A stretch of DNA of 64,000 bases from Arthrobacter antioxidans (GCF_023100725.1 NZ_CP095501.1:2604001-2668000); one strand, 5' to 3'; shown: positions 45,127-54,655, counted from the first letter of the stretch. Numbers and translations are program-made. The notes: generated from the letters alone by a model not told the origin.

Positions 45127-46107
45127 CTATCCGGCGTCGTCCTGCGGGTGGGTGATCATCGACAGGCCCCGGATGATGCGATCGACCATCGAGTCCTCCT
45201 GCCCCTGCGGGGCGAGCGAGAGCTGCGCGTGCTCCGTGGTGACGAGCTGTCTGAGGGTCTGCGGCATGGAGGCGGGAGGCAGGTCCGAGACCACGGTGTA
45301 CGTGACCGACGGCGAGTCGAGGACCGCCTGCCAGGGCTCCCCGGCACGGACCCAGACGTCCTGGGCCGTACCGCCGACGTGCTCGAAACCGTCGGAGGCC
45401 ACGGTGTTGCCGGTCGCGGCGTTGAGGGGCACCGGGGCGATCCGCCGCTCCGCGCCACCGCCGACCTTCCTCTGCTCGTAGACGGTCACGGTGTCGCCGT
45501 CGTTCTCGAGGACGAGTTCCAGAGTGGGCCTGCCGCCCACGGTGATGCCCTCCGCGCTCCGCAGCGTGAACCCGAGCGCCTCGAGTTCCGGGCAGTACCA
45601 GCCGCCCGCCCGCAGCGTCTCGAGCTGGTCCGTGTCGAGGAAGGTGGGCGTCTGCGGGGCCACCGACTCCCAGCCCGACCGCAGCGCCGTCGTCCCCGCA
45701 GCCGAGCCCGCCGCCACCGGCCGGGCCTCCGAGCCCACGACGTAGGCCGAGGCGAGGATGGCGGCCGCGACGACGACGGAGCCGCCGGCAGCGGCGAGGA
45801 CCGGACGACGGCGACGACGGGTTCCGACCTGCTCGTCGTGGTCGCGCACGAAGGCCGCGCTCGAGCCCATCGTCACTCCGCGGGGCTCCGGGGAACCACC
45901 GGACCCCGACGAGAGCAGCCGGCGCTGGAAGTCGGGGTGCGGCTGCGGCCGGCTGAGACCCAGCAGGGCGCTCTTCAGCCCGCGGATCCGCTCGAGGGCG
46001 GCCGCGCAGGAGGAACAGCGGGAGACATGACGTTCCACGGCGATCCGCCGTCGATCCGACAACTCACCGTCCACGAGGTCCTGGAGGGAGCGCTGGGGAT
46101 GGAGCAT
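45127..46107 (-). CDS. Zinc-finger anti-sigma factor (RseA-like) with membrane anchor
   Basis: 326 aa. The ZAS motif HVSRCSSCAAAL (HxxxCxxC) is near residue 27, in the N-terminal sigma-binding domain. One membrane helix (about 105-125, AAAILASAYVVG) follows and then an extracytoplasmic domain of about 200 residues. It should hold the adjacent ECF sigma factor at the membrane until stress. ATG 46107 lies 5 bp after the sigma gene stop. Unlike cytoplasmic mycobacterial RseA it is membrane-anchored and longer. Confidence 0.88.
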   Translation of the reverse strand: MLHPQRSLQDLVDGELSDRRRIAVERHVSRCSSCAAALERIRGLKSALLGLSRPQPHPDFQRRLLSSGSGGSPEPRGVTMGSSAAFVRDHDEQVGTRRRRRPVLAAAGGSVVVAAAILASAYVVGSEARPVAAGSAAGTTALRSGWESVAPQTPTFLDTDQLETLRAGGWYCPELEALGFTLRSAEGITVGGRPTLELVLENDGDTVTVYEQRKVGGGAERRIAPVPLNAATGNTVASDGFEHVGGTAQDVWVRAGEPWQAVLDSPSVTYTVVSDLPPASMPQTLRQLVTTEHAQLSLAPQGQEDSMVDRIIRGLSMITHPQDDAG

Positions 46108-46112
46108 GGTCC

Positions 46113-46763
46113 TCAGCCCAGGCCCGCGATCCGCGGGACGCCCAGGGCGGAGCCGCTCTTGCCGGCCGCGCGGGGGTCCCGGTGTGCGAGCTTCTCCCGC
46201 AGCATCGTCCGGCCCCGGTGGATGCGCGAGCGTACGGTGCCGAGCTTGACCCCGAGCACCCGGGCCACCTCGTCGTACGCGAGGCCCTCGAGATCGCAGA
46301 GCACCACGGCAGCGCGGAAGTCCGGCGGCAGTTCCTCCAGGGCGGCCTGCACGTCGATGTCGAGGTTGTTGAATTCGAAGCTGCGCTCGGGGCCGGGATG
46401 CTTGCTGGGCAGGCGGCTCTCCGCTTCCTCCGTCAGCCCGTCGAAGCGGATGCGGGTCTTGCGGCGCGCCTGGTCGAGGAAGAGGTTCGTGGTGATGCGG
46501 TGCAGCCAGCCGTCGAGGGTGCCCGGCTTGAAGTTCGCGAGTGACCGGAAGACCCTGACGAACACCTCCTGCGTGAGGTCCTCGGCGTCGAACCTGTTGC
46601 CGGTGAGCCGGTAGGCGAGCCGGTAGACCTTGGGCGAGTAGTTGGTGACGACTTCCTCCCACGACGGCGCCACCCAGGGGTTCCCGTGCTCGTCGAGGAT
46701 CGGCGCATCCGCGGCGGGAATCGCCTCCCCGGCTGCCTGGGCCGCCTTCACACTGGACATCAT
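46113..46763 (-). CDS. sigE: ECF RNA polymerase sigma factor, SigE-type
   Basis: 216 aa. Region 2 contains [14 protein letters not shown]; region 4 contains [26 protein letters not shown]. There is no extra C-terminal domain. It is paired with the downstream ZAS anti-sigma factor and should direct the envelope-stress response. ATG 46763 and ATG 46760 are adjacent starts; a GAGGGG sequence suits the second better. Divergent from the O-methyltransferase, as Rv1221/Rv1220c. Confidence 0.93.
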   Translation of the reverse strand: MMSSVKAAQAAGEAIPAADAPILDEHGNPWVAPSWEEVVTNYSPKVYRLAYRLTGNRFDAEDLTQEVFVRVFRSLANFKPGTLDGWLHRITTNLFLDQARRKTRIRFDGLTEEAESRLPSKHPGPERSFEFNNLDIDVQAALEELPPDFRAAVVLCDLEGLAYDEVARVLGVKLGTVRSRIHRGRTMLREKLAHRDPRAAGKSGSALGVPRIAGLG

Positions 46764-46863
46764 GTTCCCCTCTTCGCCTCGACTTCCGGACCTGCTCCGC
46801 CCGTCGCCGTGAGGCTGGACGGTGGTGCCAGGGATTCGAGACCGTGCTCGCGCCGGATGTCCC

Positions 46864-46879
46864 GAAAGAAAAGTCTTTC
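46864..46879. promoter_or_regulatory. Small palindrome upstream of sigE
   Basis: GAAAGA, four bases, TCTTTC, about 100 bp upstream of sigE in the 266-bp divergent region. It lies in an A/T-rich patch where a sigE promoter is expected. A sequence TAGTGT near 46968 may be the -10 for the opposing O-methyltransferase. Confidence 0.35.
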
Positions 46880-47029
46880 CCACCAAGCTGGGAACTCGCT
46901 GGCAGGGCGGCGGCCGGCGCGGGCCCGCCGCGGGCCCCGCATGGAAGTGCGCCCGCGCCGCACAGTAGTGTTGGGGCGGGGCTCCGGCCTGCCGACGGCC
47001 CCCCGGAATCTCCCGCGCTCACAGAATGG

Positions 47030-47674
47030 ATGTCCATGGCCGCCGACAAACACAGCAGCTGGTCCTACACCGAAGGGCTCCCCGAGGAGGACGACACCCT
47101 GCTCAGGGCGCGTGACCGGTCCCACGAACTCGGCGTGACCCCGGTGACGCCGGCCGTCGGGGCGGCACTGACCGTGCTCGCGGCCGCGTCCAAGGCCACG
47201 ACGGCGGTCGAGGTCGGCGCGGGCGCGGGCGTCTCCGGCGTCTGCCTGCTGCGTGGCCTCGGCCGGAACGCGGTCCTGACGACCATCGACTCGGACGTGG
47301 ACCACCTCCGTGCCGCGCGGGAGGCGTACGCGGAAGCGGGCATCCCCTCGAACCGCACGCGGACCATCTCCGGGCGCGCCGCGGACGTGCTGCCACGGCT
47401 CACCGATGCGGCCTACGACCTGGTGTTCATCGACGCCGACAAGCCGGGGCTCCCCGCGTACGTCGAGCAGGCTACCCGCCTCCTGAAGGACGGCGGGATC
47501 ATGATCGTCAACGACGCGCTGGACCAGGACCGGGTGGCGGAGCCGGCCGTCCGCGAGCAGTCGACCAACACCCTGCGTCAGGTGGGCCGGATGGTCCGCG
47601 AGAACGACGCCCTCGTGTCGGCGCTCCTGCCCACCGGCAGCGGACTCCTCCTGGCGGTCAAGCAGCGCGCCTGA
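47030..47674 (+). CDS. SAM-dependent O-methyltransferase (catechol-type)
   Basis: 214 aa from ATG 47030, or 212 from ATG 47036; neither has a ribosome-binding site. The SAM motif is AVEVGAGAGVSGV near residue 59, and VFIDADKPG carries the metal-binding Asp of the class I, Mg-dependent O-methyltransferase 3 family. It methylates a hydroxyl, probably a catechol; the true substrate is unknown. Homologous to Rv1220c. Confidence 0.87.
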   Translation: MSMAADKHSSWSYTEGLPEEDDTLLRARDRSHELGVTPVTPAVGAALTVLAAASKATTAVEVGAGAGVSGVCLLRGLGRNAVLTTIDSDVDHLRAAREAYAEAGIPSNRTRTISGRAADVLPRLTDAAYDLVFIDADKPGLPAYVEQATRLLKDGGIMIVNDALDQDRVAEPAVREQSTNTLRQVGRMVRENDALVSALLPTGSGLLLAVKQRA

Positions 47675-47688
47675 CGGTCCGGCGGGAC

Positions 47689-47868
47689 CTAGCGCGCGAG
47701 CTGGTTCGTGACGTCGAGCAGGCAATCCTTGAGACGGCCTGCCTCCTCGGCGTTGAGTTCGACGACGAGGCGTCCGCCGCCGTCGATCGGCACCCGCATG
47801 ATGAGGCTGCGCCCCTCCTTGGTGACTTCCATCGGTCCATCGCCGGTACGCGGTTTCATGGCAGCCAT
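47689..47868 (-). CDS. DUF3117 small protein
   Basis: 59 aa. The start MAAMKPRTGDGPMEVTKEGR is the invariant N-terminus of this short actinobacterial family, followed by MRVPIDGGGRLVVELN. AAAGGGA-type ribosome binding sequence lies upstream of ATG 47868. The family is strongly conserved but of unknown function. It converges on the O-methyltransferase gene with a 14-bp gap. Confidence 0.92.
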   Translation of the reverse strand: MAAMKPRTGDGPMEVTKEGRSLIMRVPIDGGGRLVVELNAEEAGRLKDCLLDVTNQLAR

Positions 47869-47942
47869 GGGGGTGTCCCTTTCAACAGGGCGCGACCGCG
47901 ATCAGCGGTAGCGCAACAGTAAACGGTGCTCCACCGCAGCGA

Positions 47943-48017
47943 CCTGTACAGGGCCCCGATGTGCACGTCATCACCTTTATTATTCAGCACAAGTCCTGCA
48001 CCTGCTAATTCAGGTGC
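47943..48017. promoter_or_regulatory. AT-rich gap with palindromes between DUF3117 and the mannosyltransferase-like gene
   Basis: CCTGTACAGG (47943-47952) is a perfect 10-bp palindrome that may serve the DUF3117 promoter. GCACCTG/CAGGTGC (47998-48004, 48011-48017) is a hairpin with a 6-base loop just after the leftward mannosyltransferase-like gene, a likely weak terminator. The stretch 47971-48010 is far more A/T-rich than its surroundings. Confidence 0.4.
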
Positions 48018-48031
48018 GGCGTGGATCACAA

Positions 48032-49255
48032 TCATGGTGGATAATCCCCGTCCGGGCCGGTCGGGGTCCACGCCCAGAGCCAGTCCACCCACAGGAACTG
48101 GGCCACCACGCACACGGGCAGGAGCACCCAGAGCAGCCGCCCCCCGCGCGGGGCGGCGACGGCGAGGGCCAGGGGGAACAGCGGCAGCAGGATGCGCCAG
48201 GTGCTCGACTGCGGGTCCCAGAACGCGGCGAGGTAGAGCAGGTACGCGGCGCACCAGGCGCCGGGCACGAGGCCGATCGAGCGCACGGACGGCGCGAGGA
48301 ACATCCCGGCCGCCCCGATCAGGAGGCCGACGACCACCAGCACACCCGCCGCGGGCCCGACGAGGGCGGCCGGCGCCTCGAACCAGGGCAGGAACGGGAC
48401 GAGGGCTTCCCCCCGCCAGGCCGTCTCCGTCGCCACGTAGGCCGTGGGCCGACCTGTCGCGGCCCAGGCGATGAGCGGCCACGCGACCGCCGCGGCCGAC
48501 GAGACCACGCCGAGCAGGAACAGCGGGAGCACGCGTCCCGCCGCCGTGCGGCGGGCCCCCGGATCGTCTCCGCGGCGCGCCGCCCACAGTGCGTGGAGGA
48601 ACAGGATCCCCATGGCGATCGCGAAAGGCACCCCGGCCGGGCGCGCCAGGCCCATGAGCACCACGACGGGCAGGGCCGCGCCGTAGCGGCCCACCGAGAC
48701 GAGGTACAGCGCCGAGGCCAGCAGCAGCAGGTGCAGCGACTCCGCGTACGGCACCTGCAGGATCGCCGCGACGGGGGCGAAGGACACGACGGCGACCCCC
48801 GCGAGCGCCGTCCGATGCTCGGCGCGCAGCCTGAACAGGCGGTAGATGACGAGCGAGGCACCGGCCGCCGCGGCCACCGACACGACCGGCGCGAGGACCC
48901 CCCACCCCAGGCCGGTGACCGCGGCCAGGCCGCGCACGAGGCCCGGGTACAGGGGATAGAACGCCCACTGGTTGTGGCTGACCATGCCCAGAGCATCCAG
49001 CGGCAACTCGGACGGATAGCCCTCCGTGAAGATCCGTTCGTACCAGCCGCTGTCCCAGAAGTTGATGAAGGCGCCGTAGCCGGGGGCGGGGCCTGACCAC
49101 GGGCTGGGACCCTGGCGCGCCGCAGCGAGCAGGAAGATCGCGGTGGACACGAGGCGGCCGGCGACGAAGACCGCCAGCACCTGCACGGCCCAGTGGGCCC
49201 GCCACCGGACCGGCCGCACCGTCGCGGCAGTCGCGGCGGTGTCCGGACCGTTCAT
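48032..49255 (-). CDS. PIG-V-like mannosyltransferase, integral membrane (GT-C fold)
   Basis: 407 aa with about nine to ten hydrophobic helices. FWDSGWYERI near residue 66 is the WDxxWY-type loop of PIG-V-like polyprenyl-phosphate-mannose-dependent transferases, with the Asp as likely catalytic residue. ARPAGVPFA further on fits the family. It probably adds mannose to a lipid or glycoprotein outside the membrane. ATG 49255 overlaps the tagA stop (ATGA). Acceptor unknown. Confidence 0.78.
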   Translation of the reverse strand: MNGPDTAATAATVRPVRWRAHWAVQVLAVFVAGRLVSTAIFLLAAARQGPSPWSGPAPGYGAFINFWDSGWYERIFTEGYPSELPLDALGMVSHNQWAFYPLYPGLVRGLAAVTGLGWGVLAPVVSVAAAAGASLVIYRLFRLRAEHRTALAGVAVVSFAPVAAILQVPYAESLHLLLLASALYLVSVGRYGAALPVVVLMGLARPAGVPFAIAMGILFLHALWAARRGDDPGARRTAAGRVLPLFLLGVVSSAAAVAWPLIAWAATGRPTAYVATETAWRGEALVPFLPWFEAPAALVGPAAGVLVVVGLLIGAAGMFLAPSVRSIGLVPGAWCAAYLLYLAAFWDPQSSTWRILLPLFPLALAVAAPRGGRLLWVLLPVCVVAQFLWVDWLWAWTPTGPDGDYPP

Positions 49256-49914
49256 GCCGCGCCGTCATCGGGCGCGGCATCATGGGGCCCGGTGGGCGCA
49301 CCGGCACCCGCGGGCGGCCCCGTGTCGGCGGTGCGCCCCGCGCTCGCCCGGACCCAGCAGTCCCGGAGGTGGTCGTCGACGTATCCCGTGGCCTGCAGCA
49401 TGGCGTACGCCGTCGTCGGGCCCACGAAGCGGAAACCGAGGCCACGGAGGTCGCGGGCCAGCGCCGTGCTCTCGTCCGTGACCGCCGGGACGTCGGCCAG
49501 GGTGGCGGGCGCGGGGCCGGCCTCGGGGCGGTGACGGGCGAGGACCGAGCCGAGCGTGGTGCCCTCCGGCAGTGCGAGGAGGGCCCGGGCGTTGGCGATC
49601 GTCGCGTCGATCTTCCGCCGGTTCCGGACGATGCCGGCGTCGGCCATGAGCCGCGCGACGTCGCGCTCGTCGAAGGACGCCACCGCCTCCGGGACGAACC
49701 CCGCGAACGCGCTCCGGAACGCGTCCCGCTTCCGCAGGATGGTGATCCAGCTCAGGCCGGACTGGAAGGCCTCCAGGCTCAGCCGTTCGAAGAGTCCGGC
49801 CTCGTCCCGGACGGGGCGGCCCCATTCGAGGTCGTGGTACAGCTCGTAGTCGGCACTGGAGACCGCCCACCCGCACCGCGGCCTGCCGTCGGAGCCCGGG
49901 ACCGCGCCGCTCAT
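49252..49914 (-). CDS. tagA: DNA-3-methyladenine glycosylase I
   Basis: 220 aa. Zinc and base-pocket residues are visible: RCGWA, YHDLEWG, then ESLSW-type EAFQSGLSW, and HLRDCWV near the end. It excises 3-methyladenine from alkylated DNA. ATG 49914 overlaps the DivIVA-domain gene stop (ATGA). Homologous to Rv1210, which is likewise beside a short DivIVA-domain gene. Confidence 0.93.
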   Translation of the reverse strand: MSGAVPGSDGRPRCGWAVSSADYELYHDLEWGRPVRDEAGLFERLSLEAFQSGLSWITILRKRDAFRSAFAGFVPEAVASFDERDVARLMADAGIVRNRRKIDATIANARALLALPEGTTLGSVLARHRPEAGPAPATLADVPAVTDESTALARDLRGLGFRFVGPTTAYAMLQATGYVDDHLRDCWVRASAGRTADTGPPAGAGAPTGPHDAAPDDGAA

Positions 49915-50288
49915 CGCCGGGCGTCCTGCGCGGAGAGCCGCGAGCGCAGCTCACCGATGACGGCGTCCCGCTCGGCGAGGGCAGCCGCGAGCCGGTCGAG
50001 GACCTCGTCCACCTGGTCCATGCGGTAGCCGCGGAGGCCGAGGCCGAACCGCACGGCGTCGACGTCGGGCGCGGAGGGCTTCTCGGGCAGCAGGACCGGG
50101 GGCAGGCCGGCGACCGGCTCGACGAGGCCGAGCCCGCCACCCGCCCCTCCACCCGCCGGACGGGCAGCCGGGTCCGCCCGCACGGCGGCACCGGGACGCC
50201 GGAGCAGCACCGGAAGCGGGCGTCCCGAGGCGAGCAGGGCGGTCCCTCCCACGAGCAGGACGGCGAGGATCACCAGGAAGATAGTCAC
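49911..50288 (-). CDS. Small membrane-anchored DivIVA-domain protein
   Basis: 125 aa. One N-terminal membrane helix (about 3-20), then a Pro/Gly/Ala-rich linker, then a short DivIVA-type segment, VRFGLGLRGYRMDQVDEVLDRL, ending in a coiled coil. The DivIVA motif suggests recruitment to curved membrane or to Wag31. Homologous in place to Rv1209. GTG 50288 lies 25 bp after the LOG stop, so LOG, this gene, tagA and the mannosyltransferase-like gene may be one operon. Confidence 0.82.
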   Translation of the reverse strand: MTIFLVILAVLLVGGTALLASGRPLPVLLRRPGAAVRADPAARPAGGGAGGGLGLVEPVAGLPPVLLPEKPSAPDVDAVRFGLGLRGYRMDQVDEVLDRLAAALAERDAVIGELRSRLSAQDARR

Positions 50289-50313
50289 ACCGCAATGGTG
50301 CCAGAATCGCCTG

Positions 50314-51216
50314 TCAGTGGTGCCCGGACGCAGCGCTCGGCGCCTGCCGGTGCCCCGACGAGGCCGCGACGATCCGCACGGCCTCCTCCGCCGTGTCGAC
50401 GAGCTGCAGCAGCGAGAGGTCCTTCTCCGAGATGGTGCCCTCGGTGAGCAGCGTGCCCTCGATCCAGTCGATGAGCGGGCGCCAGTAGTCGACGCCGATG
50501 AGCACGATCGGGAAGGAGGTGACCTTGCGGGTCTGGACGAGGGTCATCGCCTCGAACAGCTCGTCGAGGGTCCCGAAGCCGCCCGGCAGCACGATGAACC
50601 CGTTGGCGTACTTGACGAACATCGTCTTCCGCGCGAAGAAGTACCGGAAGTTGATCCCCAGGTCCACCCACTCGTTCATGCCCTGCTCGAAGGGCAGTTC
50701 GATACCGAGGCCCACGGAGACGCCGCCCGCCTCGCAGGCGCCCTTGTTCGCGGCCTCCATGGCGCCCGGGCCTCCCCCGGTGATGACGGCGTACCCCGAC
50801 GCCACGAGGCGCCGGCCCACCTCCTCGCCGATGGCGTAGAAGGAGGAGTCCCGCGGCGTGCGGGCGGACCCGAACACGCTGATGGCCGGGCCGAGGTCGG
50901 CCAGCGTACCGAACCCCTCGACGAATTCGCTCTGGATACGCAGCACGCGCCACGGGTCGGTGCGCGTGAATCCCGCGCTGGTATCGGTATCCAGCAGCAT
51001 GCTGTCGGACTGCGGAGCCGCCGCCTGGCCGCGCCTCAGTTCCACCGGGCCCTTGTGCCGCGACGCCCTGACCGCAGGCGCACCGTTCGCACGGGCGCGG
51101 GACGTGCCGTTCGAGGCCTGCCCCGCGGGCCCGTCGGGCACGGCCTGCGGGGCGCCCTCGTCTGCGCTGGAAGGTCCGATGCGATCACCGGCCGGGGACT
51201 GCTGGGAGTGAGACAT
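50314..51216 (-). CDS. LOG-family nucleotide phosphoribohydrolase (TIGR00730)
   Basis: 300 aa. An N-terminal disordered extension of about 95 residues precedes the Rossmann core, with GGGPGAMEAANKGA and PGGFGTLDELFE, the PGGxGTxxE signature. The family releases free base from nucleoside 5'-monophosphates, including cytokinin ribotides; lysine decarboxylase is a common misnomer. ATG 51216 lies 6 nt after TAGCCT (51223-51228, minus strand). Homologous to Rv1205. Confidence 0.92.
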   Translation of the reverse strand: MSHSQQSPAGDRIGPSSADEGAPQAVPDGPAGQASNGTSRARANGAPAVRASRHKGPVELRRGQAAAPQSDSMLLDTDTSAGFTRTDPWRVLRIQSEFVEGFGTLADLGPAISVFGSARTPRDSSFYAIGEEVGRRLVASGYAVITGGGPGAMEAANKGACEAGGVSVGLGIELPFEQGMNEWVDLGINFRYFFARKTMFVKYANGFIVLPGGFGTLDELFEAMTLVQTRKVTSFPIVLIGVDYWRPLIDWIEGTLLTEGTISEKDLSLLQLVDTAEEAVRIVAASSGHRQAPSAASGHH

Positions 51217-51222
51217 TGTCCT

Positions 51223-51228
51223 AGGCTA
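51223..51228 (-). promoter_or_regulatory. -10 box of the LOG operon (leaderless)
   Basis: TAGCCT on the minus strand, 6 nt before ATG 51216. Confidence 0.5.
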
Positions 51229-51321
51229 ACCAATGGTGCGAGCCGTGAGGGGATGGCCGGCGTACTGGACACGCCACTGGTTGCACTTTAATCACAATCG
51301 TCCCCATTCCTTCCCGGTGTA

Positions 51322-51349
51322 TTGCTGGAGAGGAATAGTTCGCTAGATT
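51322..51349 (+). promoter_or_regulatory. Promoter of the gluABCD-type operon
   Basis: TTGCTG (51322-51327), 16-bp spacer, TAGATT (51344-51349), then 6 nt to ATG 51356. Both boxes are recognisable and the message would be leaderless. Confidence 0.6.
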
Positions 51350-51355
51350 TCTCCC

Positions 51356-52132
<777 letters not shown>

Positions 52133-52190
52133 TCCCCCGCATCACCAGAACCCACGAGGGCCTTCCGAGGCCGCGACGCAAGGAGAACCA

Positions 52191-53036
52191 ATGCGAAAGA
52201 CCCGATATGCAGCAGCCGCGGTGGCTGCCGTAGCAGCACTCACGCTGTCCGCCTGTGGCGGCGGCGACAGCGCCGAGAGCGAAGGCGGCGGCGGCGGCGA
52301 GGGCGGCGGCGAGAGCCTCCGCATCGGCATCAAGTTCGACCAGCCGGGCCTCGGCTACGACGAGGGCGGCTCCTACTCCGGCTTCGACGTCGACGTCGCG
52401 AAGTACGTGGCAGCCGAGCTCGGGGTGTCCGAGGAGAACATCGAATGGGTCGAGGCGCCGTCCGCGAACCGCGAGAACCTGCTGGCCAACGAGCAGGTCG
52501 ACATGATCTTCGCGACCTACTCGATCACGGACACCCGCAAGGAGACCGTGGACTTCGCGGGACCGTACTTCGTCGCGGGCCAGGACCTCCTCGTCCCCAC
52601 GGACAGCGACATCACCGGCCCCGAGGACCTAGAGGGCAAGAACCTCTGCTCGGTCACGGGCTCCACGTCCGCCCAGAAGATCAAGGACCAGTACCCGGGC
52701 GTACAGCTCGTCGAGCAGCCCGGCTACGCGGAGTGCGTCACGGCGATGGGCGGCGGCCAGATCGACGCCGTCACCACCGATGACATCATCCTCGCCGGCC
52801 TCGCCGCGCAGGAAGCCAATGCGGGCAAGTTCAAGGTCGTCGGCAACACCTTCTCCGAGGAGAGGTACGGGGTCGGCCTGCCCAAGGGCAGCGACAGGTG
52901 CGGGGACATCAACTCGGCGATCACCAAGATGATCGGTGACGGCGCCTGGGAAGAGGCGATCACCAGCAACACCGAGGGTGCCGACTACACCTTCAATGCG
53001 GAGCTGAACCCGCCCGAGCCGGAGCCCTGCGCATAG
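52191..53036 (+). CDS. gluB: Glutamate-type substrate-binding lipoprotein
   Basis: 281 aa. The lipobox LSAC ends a signal peptide of about 21 residues, so the mature protein is lipid-anchored outside the membrane. A Gly/Ser/Glu linker follows, then an SBP_bac_3 domain (FSGFDVDVAKYVAAELG-like start, then TYSITDTRKETVDFAGPY). Substrate is probably glutamate or a related acidic amino acid. AAGGAGA lies before ATG 52191. Confidence 0.93.
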   Translation: MRKTRYAAAAVAAVAALTLSACGGGDSAESEGGGGGEGGGESLRIGIKFDQPGLGYDEGGSYSGFDVDVAKYVAAELGVSEENIEWVEAPSANRENLLANEQVDMIFATYSITDTRKETVDFAGPYFVAGQDLLVPTDSDITGPEDLEGKNLCSVTGSTSAQKIKDQYPGVQLVEQPGYAECVTAMGGGQIDAVTTDDIILAGLAAQEANAGKFKVVGNTFSEERYGVGLPKGSDRCGDINSAITKMIGDGAWEEAITSNTEGADYTFNAELNPPEPEPCA

Positions 53037-53046
53037 CATCGCTCCC

Positions 53047-53082
53047 CATTGGCGGGGTGGTCCCCGGACCGCCCCGCCAATG
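53047..53082 (+). terminator. Strong hairpin between gluB and gluC
   Basis: 17-bp arms (53047-53063, 53066-53082) pair with a single G-U in RNA and a loop of two or more bases. It lies 11 bp after the gluB stop. No T-run follows. It could partly end transcription or protect the gluA-gluB 3' end, so that binding protein exceeds permease. Confidence 0.6.
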
Positions 53083-53111
53083 CCATGTCCCCACCAGGAA
53101 AGAGGTGAACC

Positions 53112-53789
53112 GTGGAGGACTACCTGTCGCTGTTCGAGACCTATGACGTGCTCGCCGCGTTCTGGGTCAATATCCAACTGTCGTTCTGGGCCGCCATCTG
53201 GGCGCTCGCCATCGGCACGGTGCTGGCCCTGTTCCGCATCTCCCCCATCCCGAGCCTGCAGTGGTTCGGCGCGGCGTACGTGAACATCTTCCGCAACACG
53301 CCGCTGACCATCATCCTGGCCTTCGGCTTCCTCGGGTTGTTCTCCGTCATGCAGATCAGCCTGGCGGCCGATCTGAACGCGAGCCTGTTCCGCATCGCCA
53401 TCGTGGGCCTGGCCGTGTACCACGCGGCCTTCGTGTGCGAGGCCATCCGTAGCGGCGTCAACACCGTCCCGCTCGGGCAGGCCGAGGCCGCACGGGCGAT
53501 CGGCCTGAGCTTCCTGCCGGCGGCGCGCCTCATCATCCTCCCGCAGGCCTTCCGCGGCGCCATCGCGCCTCTCGGGAACGTGCTGATCGCGCTCATCAAG
53601 AACTCGACGGTCGCCGCAGCGGGGTCGGTGGCCACCGAGGCCTCGGGCCTCATGAAGACCATGATCGAGTTCCGCTCCGACCTCGTGATCCCGATCTTCT
53701 TCACCTTCGCCCTCGGTTTCGTGGTCCTCGTGATCCCCATCGGGCTGCTGACCACCTGGGCCTCACGGAAACTGGCGGTGGCACGATGA
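53112..53789 (+). CDS. gluC: Amino-acid ABC transporter permease (GluC-type)
   Basis: 225 aa with about five membrane helices. It contains the EAA coupling loop, EAARAIGLSFLPAARLIILPQ, adapted to the ATPase. AGAGGTGA precedes GTG 53112 by three bases. It is one half of the heterodimeric channel with the next gene. Confidence 0.93.
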   Translation: MEDYLSLFETYDVLAAFWVNIQLSFWAAIWALAIGTVLALFRISPIPSLQWFGAAYVNIFRNTPLTIILAFGFLGLFSVMQISLAADLNASLFRIAIVGLAVYHAAFVCEAIRSGVNTVPLGQAEAARAIGLSFLPAARLIILPQAFRGAIAPLGNVLIALIKNSTVAAAGSVATEASGLMKTMIEFRSDLVIPIFFTFALGFVVLVIPIGLLTTWASRKLAVAR

Positions 53790-54655
53790 GCGCGCAGCAG
53801 GTCCTCTTCGACGCGCCGGGCCCCCGCGCGCGCCGGAACATCCTGATCGGCAACATCGTCGGGGTGCTGGTGGGCCTCGGTATCCTCGCCTGGATCATCT
53901 CGACGCTGGCCGAGAAGGGGCAGCTCGAGGCGAGCATGTGGACGCCCTTCCTCGAGTCGAGGACCTGGGAGTTCTTCATCCTCCCGGGGCTCGTCAACAC
54001 GCTGAAGGCGGCGGCGATCGCGATCGTCACCTCGGTCCTGTTCGGCCTGATCTTCGGCGTCGGCCGGCTCTCGCACCTGGCGCCCGTCCGGTGGGTCGCC
54101 GGCATCGTCGTCGAGTTCCTGCGGGCCGTCCCCGTGCTGCTCATGATGATCTTCTTCTGGCTGGCGCTCGGCAGCTCCGGTGCCGTGCAACCCCAGGACG
54201 CGCCGCTGATCGCCGTGGTCATCGCCCTCACGCTCTACAACGGCTCCGTGATCGCGGAGCTGGTCCGGTCCGGGGTCCAGGGGCTGCCCAGGGGCCAGCG
54301 CGAGGCCGGCATGGCCATCGGCCTGACGGCCAACCAGTCGCTGCGCAGCATCGAGGTGCCACAGGCCCTCATCGCCATGCTGCCCGCCCTGATCAGCCAG
54401 TTCGTGGTGATCCTCAAGGACTCGGCGCTGGGCTTCATCATCACCTACCCAGAGCTCCTGCAGTACATGCGCCGGCTCGGCGTCGGCGAGGGCAACATCA
54501 TCCCGTCCCTGATGGTCGCCGCCGCGATCTTCATCATCATCAACTTCGCGCTGTCCACCCTCGCCACACGGCTGTCCGTCCTCCTGAGCTTCAGGACCAA
54601 GGGACGGAAGCCCGCCGTAGTGGGCGCGATCGCCATGGACGCGGCCTCCACCTGA
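53786..54655 (+). CDS. gluD: Amino-acid ABC transporter permease (GluD-type)
   Basis: 289 aa. About 30 cytoplasmic residues precede five or so membrane helices; the coupling loop is REAGMAIGLTANQSLRSIEVPQ-like. ATG 53786 overlaps the gluC stop (ATGA), coupling the two permeases in equal amounts. Followed by a strong terminator. Confidence 0.93.
   Translation: MSAQQVLFDAPGPRARRNILIGNIVGVLVGLGILAWIISTLAEKGQLEASMWTPFLESRTWEFFILPGLVNTLKAAAIAIVTSVLFGLIFGVGRLSHLAPVRWVAGIVVEFLRAVPVLLMMIFFWLALGSSGAVQPQDAPLIAVVIALTLYNGSVIAELVRSGVQGLPRGQREAGMAIGLTANQSLRSIEVPQALIAMLPALISQFVVILKDSALGFIITYPELLQYMRRLGVGEGNIIPSLMVAAAIFIIINFALSTLATRLSVLLSFRTKGRKPAVVGAIAMDAAST

Noticed and set aside
50314..51216. Lysine decarboxylase
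   Set aside because: The PGGxGTxxE signature identifies the LOG nucleotide phosphoribohydrolase family; no PLP-binding lysine decarboxylase motif is present.
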